A stretch of DNA of 14,491 nt, taken from an uncultured Micavibrio sp. (GTDB lineage Bacteria > Pseudomonadota > Alphaproteobacteria > Micavibrionales > UBA1664). The notes below the pieces were generated by a model, which worked only from the letters and a program-made list of their open reading frames with translations, searched no databases and was not told the DNA's origin. The stretch spans positions 1 through 14,491 of the forward strand of contig CALBME010000142.1 of the NCBI GenBank assembly GCA_937896295.1, given 5' to 3'. Both the position numbers and the translations under genes were made by a program. Of this stretch, positions 6,182 to 13,879 are shown piece after piece (the stretch's first letter is position 1; each line of letters starts with the position of its first letter).

Positions 6182-6694
6182 TTATATTTTAAGGCTGGCG
6201 GCGGGTGTTGTTCCGTTGATGGCGCGGTAACAGGCATGCGCGGTCATGGCGGCGCCTGCCACCATCACAGGCGTATCCGCGAACAGCACGCCCGCGCCGA
6301 CCATGCTCAGGCCGCTTGCGAGTGAAAGACCGGTATGCAGATCGTCGGATATGTGGCCATAACGGCGAGCCATGTTGGCCGTAAATGCGAAACCGCCCTG
6401 GCTTAGCACAAGCATCGCGCCGCCAAGGGCCGTGCCGATATCGCCTTCACCCATACCGTACTGCGCCAGATAGGCGCCGCCCACACCGGCGGCGAAATTG
6501 CCGGCGATGGCCCATTTCTGCGCCAGGCGCGATTCCGGTTTGTTCCGAACCGCCCGTATCGCCGTGATCGCTGCGCCAACCGCGAGGAAGCCGCCGCCGA
6601 TGGACGAAAATCCATTCGGTGCGCATACGGCAAAGGTGGTGGCCGCGACAAGCGCGAGGACAGGATCCGCGATGCGGTTGAACAGAGCCTTCAT
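6182..6694 (-). CDS. Small multi-pass membrane protein of unknown function
   Basis: I do not recognise a family. With ATG 6694 the protein is 170 residues, beginning MKALFNRIADPVLALVAATT. About four or five hydrophobic, Gly/Ala-rich segments are visible: 10-25, 30-46 (SSIGGGFLAVGAAITAIRAV), 60-76 (WAIAGNFAAGVGGAYLAQYG), 82-102 (IGTALGGAMLVLSQGGFAFT) and 115-155. Short polar loops (NKPESRLAQK, ARRYGHISDD) separate them. An in-frame ATG at 6796 would add 34 residues, but that extension is Cys/basic and untypical and covers the non-coding gap after xerC, so I reject it. No clear Shine-Dalgarno is present. kdsA starts 62 bases beyond its stop. A 14-base perfect palindrome lies about 50 bases upstream of the start. 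Confidence 0.6.
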   Translation of the reverse strand: MKALFNRIADPVLALVAATTFAVCAPNGFSSIGGGFLAVGAAITAIRAVRNKPESRLAQKWAIAGNFAAGVGGAYLAQYGMGEGDIGTALGGAMLVLSQGGFAFTANMARRYGHISDDLHTGLSLASGLSMVGAGVLFADTPVMVAGAAMTAHACYRAINGTTPAASLKI

Positions 6695-6743
6695 GACGCG
6701 CACGCTACGCCTGTACGGGGTGCTTGCGCAAATTTTGAAGACA

Positions 6744-6757
6744 GGAAAATATTTTCC
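6744..6757. repeat. 14-base perfect palindrome GGAAAATATTTTCC
   Basis: The palindrome lies in the 103-base gap between the xerC stop and the start of the small membrane protein gene. A second copy of its half (GGAAAATA) starts at 6781, just beyond the xerC stop. Symmetric AT-core palindromes of this size are common operator shapes, but without a T-run or a matched regulator its role is open. Confidence 0.4.
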
Positions 6758-6797
6758 AAAGATTGACGCCTGCGGACATCGGAAAATACACACCACC

Positions 6798-7745
6798 TTA
6801 ATGCGCGCGAGGGTGCGCCTTTTTGAATGTTTCCAAAAGCTGGGTGTAATCGACTTCCGTATATCGCTGTGTCGTGGTCAGTGATGCATGCCCCAGCAAT
6901 TCCTGCACTTCGCGTAAGTTCAGCCCCTCGCCCAGAAGATGCGTGGCATAAGAATGGCGCAGCGCGTGGGGTGTCGCGTTTTCACCCAGCCCCATACGGA
7001 TGCGTAAGTAACGCATACGCTTTTGTACCATGCCCGGATTGAGACGATCACCGCGCACGCCGATGAAAAGCGGGCGATCATCGGTTTCCACTTCCGGGCA
7101 TGCGGCGCGGTAATCGCGGATCAGTTTCACGCTTTGCGGCAGAAGGGGCACTTCGCGCTGTTTATTGCCCTTACCCGTGATGCGGATCTGGTCGGTGGCC
7201 TGATCGATATCGCGGATGTTGAGCGACAAACCTTCGCTGATCCGCAGGCCCGATCCGTACAGCAGCCCGAACAGCGCCTTGTCGCGCAACTCGGTCCAGT
7301 CGCCGCCTTCAAGCGTGTCCAGCATTTCGAAAATACGCGGCGCCTCAATAGGGCGTGGGACCTTGTGCGGAATTTTCGGCGTGGTCATCAGTTTCAGTTC
7401 GGCGTTGTGAAGCACGCCGTTGAAATCAAGCCATTTGAAAAATGTGCGCAGCGATGAAAGCGCGCGGGCACGGGTGGTGTTTGAATTGCCTTTCAGCGCC
7501 TTTTTCGACAGATAGCCGCGAAAATCGCGCAAGGCCGCGCCGGAAATATCCTTCAGTCCCACGGGTTCGCCCAGATGGGCATTCATATATCCTAAAAACT
7601 GGCGGATATCGGAGTCATAAGCGCGCAGTGTGTGTCTGCTTGCCCGGCGTTCGGATGCCAGGGCAGACAGCCATGTCGATACCGCCTGAAGCAGATCAGG
7701 CTGACACAGACCTTCGAGAGGGGTTACGCCGGGATGTCCAGCCAT
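6798..7745 (-). CDS. xerC: Tyrosine recombinase XerC
   Basis: XerC with XerD resolves chromosome dimers at dif during division. The protein has 315 residues from ATG 7745 (E. coli about 298). The N-terminal SAM-like core-binding domain (about 13-110) includes SRHTLRAYDSDIRQFLGYM. The catalytic domain carries Arg168 (SGLRISE), Lys192 (GKGNKQREVP), His260 and Arg263 (HALRHSYATHLL), His286 (LLGHASLTTTQRY) and nucleophile Tyr295, the complete RKHRHY set. The start overlaps the end of the DUF484 gene by 22 bases, indicating coupling; DUF484-xerC is a widely conserved pair. A longer in-frame start at 7841 adds an Arg-rich antisense-like tail and is rejected. No Shine-Dalgarno is visible. The call XerC rather than XerD rests on the DUF484 neighbour. 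Confidence 0.9.
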   Translation of the reverse strand: MAGHPGVTPLEGLCQPDLLQAVSTWLSALASERRASRHTLRAYDSDIRQFLGYMNAHLGEPVGLKDISGAALRDFRGYLSKKALKGNSNTTRARALSSLRTFFKWLDFNGVLHNAELKLMTTPKIPHKVPRPIEAPRIFEMLDTLEGGDWTELRDKALFGLLYGSGLRISEGLSLNIRDIDQATDQIRITGKGNKQREVPLLPQSVKLIRDYRAACPEVETDDRPLFIGVRGDRLNPGMVQKRMRYLRIRMGLGENATPHALRHSYATHLLGEGLNLREVQELLGHASLTTTQRYTEVDYTQLLETFKKAHPRAH

Positions 7746-8428
7746 AGACGGAACATGCGTTCGACCACGCGCGCCAGATAGGCGACCAGTTCGGTGCCTG
7801 CGCCGTCGCGGAACATTTCCGGGTCGCGGCTGCCGAAACACAGCACGGCGGGCGGCGTCTGCATCGAGATATCGACGCGTAAGACGGCCTGCGAGCGCAC
7901 GAGGCGCGCGCCACCGCCGTAAATGGCCTCGGACCCCTGAATGTCGGATTGCAGCAGCACGGTGTCGCCCTGCATCCAGGTCGCGATGGTGCCGGACGGC
8001 ACGACCTTGATGCCGGATGCGTGCATGTTTGGAATGTCCTGACTGCTGGTTTCCACCACCAGCACCGCCATGTCGACATCCAGTATGGTGCCGAGATCCA
8101 TGGTGATAGCCTGGATGAACTGCATGAAGTTGCGCGCTTCGAGCAGTTTGAGCGTCGCCTCGTGAATACGGGTGACGTTGTTCATGTTCATGCGGCTGAC
8201 TTCGATCAGGTCGCGCGTGGTTTCAGTAATGGTGTCACGGTCCTTTTTCAGACGCTGGACCATGTAGTGCTGAAAATCGGCGACCCCCTTGCCCATGTTT
8301 TCCTTGGGCGGGACCAGATGGTCAAGAATATCGGGGTGGCGCTGAAGAAACGTCGGATTGGCCTTGAGCCATGCCAGAATGTCTTTTTCGTTCAGGGCGT
8401 CTTTGGGGTTTTTCGTGTCAGTCATCAT
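7724..8428 (-). CDS. DUF484 family protein (GAF-like fold)
   Basis: The 234-residue protein opens with a short helical region carrying ILAWLKANPTFLQRHPDILD (about 18-37), the family hallmark, followed by a helical linker (FQHYMVQRLKKDRDTITETT) and a GAF-like sensor domain from about 95 to the C-terminus. DUF484 proteins are cytoplasmic, of undefined biochemical role, and in proteobacteria are usually encoded immediately upstream of xerC, as here. Two consecutive ATG codons (8428 and 8425) start the gene with no purine-rich ribosome site. The gene is divergent from the small secreted protein, with 77 bases between them. Confidence 0.9.
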   Translation of the reverse strand: MMTDTKNPKDALNEKDILAWLKANPTFLQRHPDILDHLVPPKENMGKGVADFQHYMVQRLKKDRDTITETTRDLIEVSRMNMNNVTRIHEATLKLLEARNFMQFIQAITMDLGTILDVDMAVLVVETSSQDIPNMHASGIKVVPSGTIATWMQGDTVLLQSDIQGSEAIYGGGARLVRSQAVLRVDISMQTPPAVLCFGSRDPEMFRDGAGTELVAYLARVVERMFRLWLDIPA

Positions 8429-8505
8429 GATGGGAAGCTGGGTGGCTAGGCGTTCAACAAATCACAGTGTAGCATGACTCGTGACCGGTTTTTATGGAGA
8501 ACTTG

Positions 8506-8859
8506 ATGCGCCGTTTCCTGCCAGTTTTTGCCGCCTTTTTCCTTGCCCTGCCCCTGCCTGCGCCTGCGCAGAACGCATCGGATAAAATGCCCGGGCTGAA
8601 TACGGATATGGGCGACATGGCGCTTGATGCCGGTACGGCCCTGCCACCACCGGGGTTCGAGGATGGAAAGGTCACCCGGATGCAGCCGGGTCAGTCGGCC
8701 ACACTGCCGCCGTCACAGGCGTATCCGGATGTAAGCCCCGCAGCCGAACCCACCGCCCCTGAAGGCGCTCTGCCGCCGACGGCAACGCCGGAAGCTGCGG
8801 CACCGGCTGCGCCCATTCCGGCGGATCCGGCTCAGGCAAAGACGCCGCTTATCCCTTAA
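8506..8859 (+). CDS. Small secreted Pro/Ala-rich protein of unknown function
   Basis: With ATG 8506 the protein has 117 residues. Residues 1-21 (MRRFLPVFAAFFLALPLPAPA) are a signal peptide ending in an Ala-Pro-Ala cleavage site, so export by Sec is predicted. The mature part is low complexity: a Met/Asp/Gly region (KMPGLNTDMGDMALDAG), then a Pro/Ala/Thr-rich tail with no cysteines and no recognisable domain, typical of disordered periplasmic or envelope-associated proteins. I prefer 8506 over ATG 8494 because GGAGA (8496-8500) sits 5 bases before it, whereas 8494 has no ribosome site. Its stop overlaps the converging EamA-like gene by 11 bases. Confidence 0.7.
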   Translation: MRRFLPVFAAFFLALPLPAPAQNASDKMPGLNTDMGDMALDAGTALPPPGFEDGKVTRMQPGQSATLPPSQAYPDVSPAAEPTAPEGALPPTATPEAAAPAAPIPADPAQAKTPLIP

Positions 8860-9289
8860 TGATCATCAGAATGCCGGCCATCGCGGCCAGAACGCCCAGC
8901 CCCTGCATGGGGCGAATGGTTTCATTGAGCAGCAGGACGCCGATCAACAGTGTCAGGCCCAGTGAGGCGCCGTTCTGCAGCAGCCCGGTCAAACCGGCGC
9001 CGCCACCTGCCTTGTAAGTGTACGCCAGAAGCAGGTTTGCCGCCGCGAGGCTAAAACCGGCAAGTCCAGCCAGCATCAGTCCCCTGCCATTCTGTTCATG
9101 CGGGATCAGCGGCAATTGCGCGGCACTGCGCTGATAGACGTAATAGCCAAGTGATATCAGCGCCATCGCCAGCGACATGAAAAGGGCGGCGACGGCACCA
9201 TCGATTTTCATGCTCGACATCTTGAGCAGCACGTTGCGCCCGGCGAGCCCCATGCCTGAGAGTATCGCCAGAAGCCACCATGCGGTCAT
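8849..9289 (-). CDS. Half-size EamA/DMT-type transporter
   Basis: The 146-residue protein has five predicted membrane helices: about 3-20 (WWLLAILSGMGLAGRNVLL), 30-51, 69-90, 98-121 and 126-145. The last two, with LLNETIRPMQGLGVLAAMAG, match the EamA pattern of a conserved Glu then a helix with a GxxxxxxG spacing. Drug/metabolite transporters of this length carry one five-helix repeat and are expected to dimerise; typical family members have ten helices. The substrate is unknown. The gene starts 12 bases after the lpd stop and shares its purine-rich AAGAG ribosome site with that stop, so it is probably co-transcribed with lpd. It overlaps the secreted-protein gene tail to tail by 11 bases. 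Confidence 0.75.
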   Translation of the reverse strand: MTAWWLLAILSGMGLAGRNVLLKMSSMKIDGAVAALFMSLAMALISLGYYVYQRSAAQLPLIPHEQNGRGLMLAGLAGFSLAAANLLLAYTYKAGGGAGLTGLLQNGASLGLTLLIGVLLLNETIRPMQGLGVLAAMAGILMIIKG

Positions 9290-9301
9290 GTCGTAAATCT
9301 C

Positions 9302-10696
9302 TTAGATGTGGATCGGGCGGCCATCGACCGCGAGTGCGGCTTCCTTCACCGCCTCGTTCAGGGTCGGATGCGCGTGACAGATGCGGGCGATATCCTCAGC
9401 CGATCCGCCGAATTCCATGATCGTCACGATTTCTGCGATCAGCGTGCCCGCCTCGGGCCCCAGAATGTGAGCGCCCAGAACGCGATCGGTCGTGGCATCC
9501 GCCAGAATTTTGACGAACCCGTCCGTGTTGCCGAGGGCGCGCGCGCGGCCATTGGCCGTGAACGGGAATTTACCGACCTTGTAGGCGGTGCCTGCCTCTT
9601 TGAGCTGTTCTTCGGTTTTACCGACCGATGCGACCTCGGGCCATGTGTAAACGACACCGGGGATGCAGTCGTAATCGATATGACCCGACTGCCCGGCCAG
9701 CATTTCAGCCAGCACGACGCCCTCGTCCTCAGCCTTGTGCGCCAGCATGGCGCCCTTGATGACGTCGCCGATGGCGTAGATGCCAGGCACGTTGGTTTCG
9801 AAATGATCGTTCACTTCGATGCGCCCGCGGTTGTCGAGCATGACGCCGACCTTGCCGAGACCCAGATTTGCCGTATGCGGCTTGCGGCCGACCGCGACCA
9901 GAACCACGTCTGCGGTCAGTTTTTCGGCTGCGCCGCCGGCTGCCGGTTCGACCGACAGGATCACGCCTTTTTTCGTTGTTTCGGCGCCGGTGCATTTGCT
10001 GGCAAGCCTGAAGGCGATGCCCTGTTTTTCCAGCACGCGCTGTGTCTGCTTGGCGATTTCAAGATCCATTCCCGGCAGGATACGGTCCAGATATTCGATC
10101 ACCGTGACTTTTGCGCCCAGGCGGCGCCAGACGGTGCCAAGTTCCAGGCCGATGACGCCCGCGCCGATGACGATCAGTTCGTCGGGCACTTTTTCAAGGG
10201 TCAGCGCACCGGTGCTTGAGACGATCTGTTTTTCGTCGATCGTAATACCGGGCAGCGGTGTAACATCCGATCCAGTGGCGATGACGATATGTTTGGCGGC
10301 ATAGGTTTCACCGGCGACCGTGACCTGTCCGGGGGCGGCGATGGTGCCCTCGCCCTTCAGCCAGTCGATCTTGTTTTTCTTCATCAGGAATTCGATGCCC
10401 TTGGTATTGGCCTCGACCACCTTGTCCTTGAAGGTCATCATGCCGGCCAGATCCAGCTTCAGTGAACCGATCTTGATGCCGAATTCGCCGTAGTGGTGGC
10501 CTGCGCCTTCGAATTTCTCGGAACTGGAAAGCAGGGCCTTGGACGGAATGCAGCCGACGTTCAGGCAGGTGCCGCCGAGCGTGGCGCGTTTTTCGACGAT
10601 GGCCGTCTTCATGCCCAGCTGGGCGCAGCGAATGGCGCAGACATAGCCCCCGGGGCCGGAGCCGATCACGATGACGTCATAGGATTTTTCGGACAT
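9302..10696 (-). CDS. lpd: Dihydrolipoamide dehydrogenase (E3)
   Basis: E3 reoxidises the lipoyl groups of 2-oxo acid dehydrogenase complexes, passing electrons through its disulfide and FAD to NAD+. The 464-residue protein shows the FAD-binding GSGPGGYVCAIRCAQLG, the redox disulfide GGTCLNVGCIPSK, the NAD-binding VIGAGVIGLELGTVWRRLG, a second FAD contact at IYAIGDVIKG and the C-terminal catalytic HAHPTLNEAVKEAAL with its His-Glu pair. I choose ATG 10696 (MSEKSYD) because AAAGG at 10704-10708 lies 7 bases before it; ATGs further upstream (10702, 10729) give unlikely tails. pdhA is in the same window but about 7 kb away. The EamA-like gene follows 12 bases downstream; the long LOG/Ham1-like gene ends 83 bases upstream with no terminator-like hairpin between. 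Confidence 0.96.
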   Translation of the reverse strand: MSEKSYDVIVIGSGPGGYVCAIRCAQLGMKTAIVEKRATLGGTCLNVGCIPSKALLSSSEKFEGAGHHYGEFGIKIGSLKLDLAGMMTFKDKVVEANTKGIEFLMKKNKIDWLKGEGTIAAPGQVTVAGETYAAKHIVIATGSDVTPLPGITIDEKQIVSSTGALTLEKVPDELIVIGAGVIGLELGTVWRRLGAKVTVIEYLDRILPGMDLEIAKQTQRVLEKQGIAFRLASKCTGAETTKKGVILSVEPAAGGAAEKLTADVVLVAVGRKPHTANLGLGKVGVMLDNRGRIEVNDHFETNVPGIYAIGDVIKGAMLAHKAEDEGVVLAEMLAGQSGHIDYDCIPGVVYTWPEVASVGKTEEQLKEAGTAYKVGKFPFTANGRARALGNTDGFVKILADATTDRVLGAHILGPEAGTLIAEIVTIMEFGGSAEDIARICHAHPTLNEAVKEAALAVDGRPIHI

Positions 10697-10779
10697 GGAC
10701 ATGCCTTTATGGATAGTGGTTCGACGCACAAAGAATTAGCGGATCGAACGCCATACCACAAGGGCTTAACACCGGTCTT

Positions 10780-13707
10780 TTAGGCCAGACCAAACGCCGG
10801 GCGCGTATAGCAATTCCAGTCGTTAACCGGGTCGTTGTCGTTATGCGGCACATAGATCTGGCCGGGTTTGGCCGCGGCCATATCCGCACGCGATTGCATA
10901 ATAATATCCATCGCGCGTTCCTGGTTTTCGACGACATGGATGTTGAGGCGGATCATTTCCTCGTTCGACATCATGTCGAGCAGCGGATTGAAGACGCGGA
11001 TGCCGTCGATCTGTTCATTGACGATGACCAGCGGACGATTGACCACGGGTACCAGTCCCCATTGACGCATCAGGATGGACGCCGCGATCTCCTGTATCGA
11101 ACCGGCGCCGCCGGCCATCAGGATTTCAGCATCGGTGTTCATCAGGTTGGCCATGCGTTCTTCGATCGTGGCAAAGATCATGGCGTCGTCGTTGTCCTTG
11201 TGCCAGCCGCCTTCGCGTTCATACGTGTCGTGACACTGGTACGAAGTAACGTGGTTGCGGGCGATTGTACGGCCAATTTTGCGATAGGCGCGGCGCGCGG
11301 CGTGCACGCCTTCGGACGTTGCGACCATCAGCCCTTCCTTGCCGCCGCCGTTGATGAGGGCAAAGCCGTTTTCGGCAAGACCATAGGCAAAGGCGTGGGC
11401 GTTTTTGCACGCATCGGTCTCGCTGCCAAGGGATGCGGAACAGTAAACCGTGACGCGGTACAGGTCATCGGGCATGGCGGTGCGATCATCTTTGTTGACG
11501 GCAGCCTTTTCCGTGACTTTCGGACGAATGTACGAGGTGTTGAAAGTTTTGATGCCGCGACGCAAGGACACACCCGAGCGATAGACGTCCATCAGGTCTT
11601 CCTGACGGTTCATCAGTAGAGGCGTCTGTGCCAGGTGATTGAAAATATGTTCCTGTTCGCGCCACGAGTCCGTATCGGCGGTTTCCAGACCGCGTGCGGT
11701 ACGTCCGTCGTTGCGCAGATGGCCGAAGAATTTCGCCTTGATGGCGCGGTCGTCGACCTGCTTGCCCACGAGCAGTGAAAAGTAGAACAGGGTTTTAAGC
11801 CACTTGATGCCTGAAAAATTCTCAAGGCGCGGATTGTCCTCGGTCAGGATGAAGCCATCCGCCTCGTTATAAAGCGCGCGCATGCGGTTCAGCGCGGTCT
11901 TGACGCGGTCACGGTGCTGTTCGCCTGCGCGGTCGTCATCCGTCATCGGAACGGCCTTGCGGAACTGCGCAAGGCTGTAACGTCCGGAATTGCCCGACAT
12001 CATCTTGAACGGATGCGTGATGATGCGGCTCATCTTGCGCGAACCGTGGCCATAAATATCCGGGAAGAATGTATGTAGGCTTGCCAGATGGTAGGTCTGG
12101 CCGCCACCCGAAGCGGCATTGAATTCGTAGCTGAAACCGGACAGGTTGCGGCTGTGCGCGCCGATATTCGTCAGTTCGCCAAAGGCGCGCAGAGACCCGG
12201 CGATTTCCGAGTGTGAGCGGATGTAGTTCGCAATTTCTGCCTTGGAGCGCAATTCGCCGTTCGAGATAAACGCCTTGGGTACCAGGTAATGGTCGGTCTG
12301 AAGCGCCTTGATCGGTTTGAAATTTGCATCGACCAGCGGGGTCGCATATGTGCGGGCCACCGAATGCACCTTCGCCATCGTGGCGATGTAACGCATGTCA
12401 TGATCTTTCAGCCAGTCGAGGCGCACGGAAACGTGGCAGGCCGTATCGATAACGGATGTATCCACGGGCATCACATCGCCGCGTCCTTCGATTTCCTGCT
12501 TGGCGCCTGCCAGCATTTCTTCGAAAAAGCGTGTACGGGAAACGGTTTTCAAAACCCATGCCAGCTCGGCGCCCGGCCCGCGTTTCAGCGGGTAAGGGTT
12601 CAGCACGCTGCGCACAGGGTCGAATGCCTTGGTGTGGACAATGCGGGGGTCTGCGAACTCCAGCCCGCGGTCGTCGAAGACGATCCAGACGTTTTCAGGG
12701 CGCGTGCCGTTCTTGCACAGTTCGGCCGCAAATTTATCATAGCCGATGTCATTGCGCACACGCTCCAGCACGGACTGCATTTTTTCCATGTTGTTGCCCT
12801 CAAGGCTGCAACTGGCTTCTTCTGCTTCCTGCGGTTTGACGTCGATGGCGGAATTCAGCGAATAGACATGCACACGGCCGCGCATGTCGGAAAAGATTTC
12901 ACTGATTTCGCGCGATTTATGCGGCGATCCGGATGCGACATACAGAATGTCGCCGGGCTGGATGGTCGCATCAAGGCGATCGCGTGCCGGCTGCGCCCCC
13001 ATGTTGGGCAGGGTTTTCAGAACGTGCAGCGTTGAGGTGCCTGTTTCATCGGCGGTCTCATTGCCGCCGGGATACTGCGTCACGTAAATGCCGTTATCCA
13101 GCATGACGGATCCGTTTGGGGTAAGGCCCACGGCCTCGAACAGCGGATTCCAGAATTCATTATGCGTGTTCTGGATGATCAGCGCCGTTTCGTGCGCACG
13201 CGCATCGTCCGTCATCTTGGCGTGCAGAATATGCAGCGCCTGGCGCAGGCTGTGCATGTCGCCGCGCGGCAGGATCAGGGCGCGGGCGTCTTCGCATTGT
13301 TCGACCGGATCGTTGGCGTCAAAGTTGCCCGTGCGCGACAGGCGGCGGAAATGCGGGTCCAACCCCAGAATTTTATAATTAAAAACGCCGTCCTTGTGGG
13401 CGGCGCTGTCGATGATCTGTTTACGGGTGACAAGTTCCTGCGAAATCGGGTGAACCCATGTCTGACCCTTGTTGCGGCGCAGGGCTTCATCGCTGGTGTC
13501 TTCGCCCGGAAGATAAACGTAAGACGCGGGCGTTTCGGCGAGGAAGTCGTCCCGCCACATTCGATTGAGAAGTTCGAGAAGTTCGGGCGGAACGTTGTCC
13601 GGCTTGTCCCCGCGGCAGATCATTTCCACCGGCTGAAGAAGCGTTTGTATGTTGGCCGCTATACGATTTTTGGCTGCGGCGATGTCTTGTTTCGTCGTAC
13701 CCGTCAC
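10780..13707 (-). CDS. Large multidomain protein: Ham1/ITPase-like domain plus C-terminal LOG-like domain
   Basis: The product has 975 residues from a GTG start at 13707. Residues about 749-945 resemble the LOG (lysine-decarboxylase/PpnN-like) Rossmann fold: VTVYCSAS, then LINGGGKEGLM (785-794), Arg851 in EERMANL, and AGGAGSIQE (865-873) in place of the usual PGGxGTxxE. Residues about 252-515 resemble Ham1/RdgB inosine/xanthosine triphosphatases: ASGSPHKSREI (258-268) for SGNxxKxxEI, SLEGNN (301-306) for the TFxEN block, FDDRGLE (344-350) for ADDSGLE, a GPGAELAWVL segment, and IRSHSEIAGSLRAFGEL (496-512) for the C-terminal SHRxxAL block. Residues 1-250 and 516-745 are unassigned; 141-193 loosely resembles a second LOG half. 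LOG enzymes cleave NMPs to base plus ribose 5-phosphate, and Ham1 enzymes turn noncanonical NTPs into NMPs, so both activities could be consecutive. Activity is not proven by sequence, as several motifs are altered. No signal peptide or membrane segment is visible. Confidence 0.7.
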   Translation of the reverse strand: MTGTTKQDIAAAKNRIAANIQTLLQPVEMICRGDKPDNVPPELLELLNRMWRDDFLAETPASYVYLPGEDTSDEALRRNKGQTWVHPISQELVTRKQIIDSAAHKDGVFNYKILGLDPHFRRLSRTGNFDANDPVEQCEDARALILPRGDMHSLRQALHILHAKMTDDARAHETALIIQNTHNEFWNPLFEAVGLTPNGSVMLDNGIYVTQYPGGNETADETGTSTLHVLKTLPNMGAQPARDRLDATIQPGDILYVASGSPHKSREISEIFSDMRGRVHVYSLNSAIDVKPQEAEEASCSLEGNNMEKMQSVLERVRNDIGYDKFAAELCKNGTRPENVWIVFDDRGLEFADPRIVHTKAFDPVRSVLNPYPLKRGPGAELAWVLKTVSRTRFFEEMLAGAKQEIEGRGDVMPVDTSVIDTACHVSVRLDWLKDHDMRYIATMAKVHSVARTYATPLVDANFKPIKALQTDHYLVPKAFISNGELRSKAEIANYIRSHSEIAGSLRAFGELTNIGAHSRNLSGFSYEFNAASGGGQTYHLASLHTFFPDIYGHGSRKMSRIITHPFKMMSGNSGRYSLAQFRKAVPMTDDDRAGEQHRDRVKTALNRMRALYNEADGFILTEDNPRLENFSGIKWLKTLFYFSLLVGKQVDDRAIKAKFFGHLRNDGRTARGLETADTDSWREQEHIFNHLAQTPLLMNRQEDLMDVYRSGVSLRRGIKTFNTSYIRPKVTEKAAVNKDDRTAMPDDLYRVTVYCSASLGSETDACKNAHAFAYGLAENGFALINGGGKEGLMVATSEGVHAARRAYRKIGRTIARNHVTSYQCHDTYEREGGWHKDNDDAMIFATIEERMANLMNTDAEILMAGGAGSIQEIAASILMRQWGLVPVVNRPLVIVNEQIDGIRVFNPLLDMMSNEEMIRLNIHVVENQERAMDIIMQSRADMAAAKPGQIYVPHNDNDPVNDWNCYTRPAFGLA

Positions 13708-13723
13708 GTTGATCTATTCCCTG

Positions 13724-13736
13724 ACAACTCAGTTGT
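13724..13736. promoter_or_regulatory. Candidate operator palindrome
   Basis: ACAACT and AGTTGT form a perfect 6-base inverted repeat around one central base. It lies just downstream of the predicted start site of the large gene and before its weak AGGGA ribosome site. The position suits a repressor site or a small leader hairpin. Confidence 0.35.
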
Positions 13737-13747
13737 TATGCAAACTG

Positions 13748-13777
13748 GTTATAGAAAATTGCCGCAGCTTTTGTCAA
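13748..13777 (-). promoter_or_regulatory. Near-consensus sigma-70-type promoter of the Ham1/LOG-like gene
   Basis: On the minus strand TTGACA (13772-13777) is followed by an 18-base spacer and TATAAC (13748-13753). This puts transcription start near 13741, about 35 bases before the GTG start. It is the best promoter match I see in the window. Confidence 0.65.
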
Positions 13778-13879
13778 ATCTGCTTAAGGGCCGTTTTATC
13801 GGGAATCTCAGATATTTACCATCCCGCCAAGACCCCTTGTCCACAGGGGTTAAAGCGCTTGGGAAAACCTGAATTTGGC

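Noticed and set aside
6695..6796. N-terminal extension of the small membrane protein by 34 residues
   Set aside because: It covers the gap with the 14-base palindrome and has an untypical composition. MKALFNRIADPVL is a more natural start.
7746..7841. N-terminal extension of XerC by 32 residues
   Set aside because: The extension is Arg-rich, lies wholly within the DUF484 coding sequence and is not family-like. ATG 7745 gives a normal XerC length and a short overlap.
9308..10219. 303-codon plus-strand ORF over lpd
   Set aside because: It is antisense to a complete E3 gene; its Arg/Asp/His-rich composition is typical of GC-rich antisense frames.
10697..10729. N-terminal extension of lpd
   Set aside because: E3 proteins begin a few residues before the FAD-binding strand, and AAAGG is placed correctly for ATG 10696.
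10719..10749. GTTCGA / TCGAAC inverted repeat between the fusion gene and lpd
   Set aside because: Six-base arms 19 bases apart with no T-run or supporting context are within chance expectation.
13832..13850. ACCCCT-loop-AGGGGT hairpin after the deaminase gene as a terminator
   Set aside because: The stem has only six pairs and no T-run follows on the minus strand, so read-through towards the next gene is possible.
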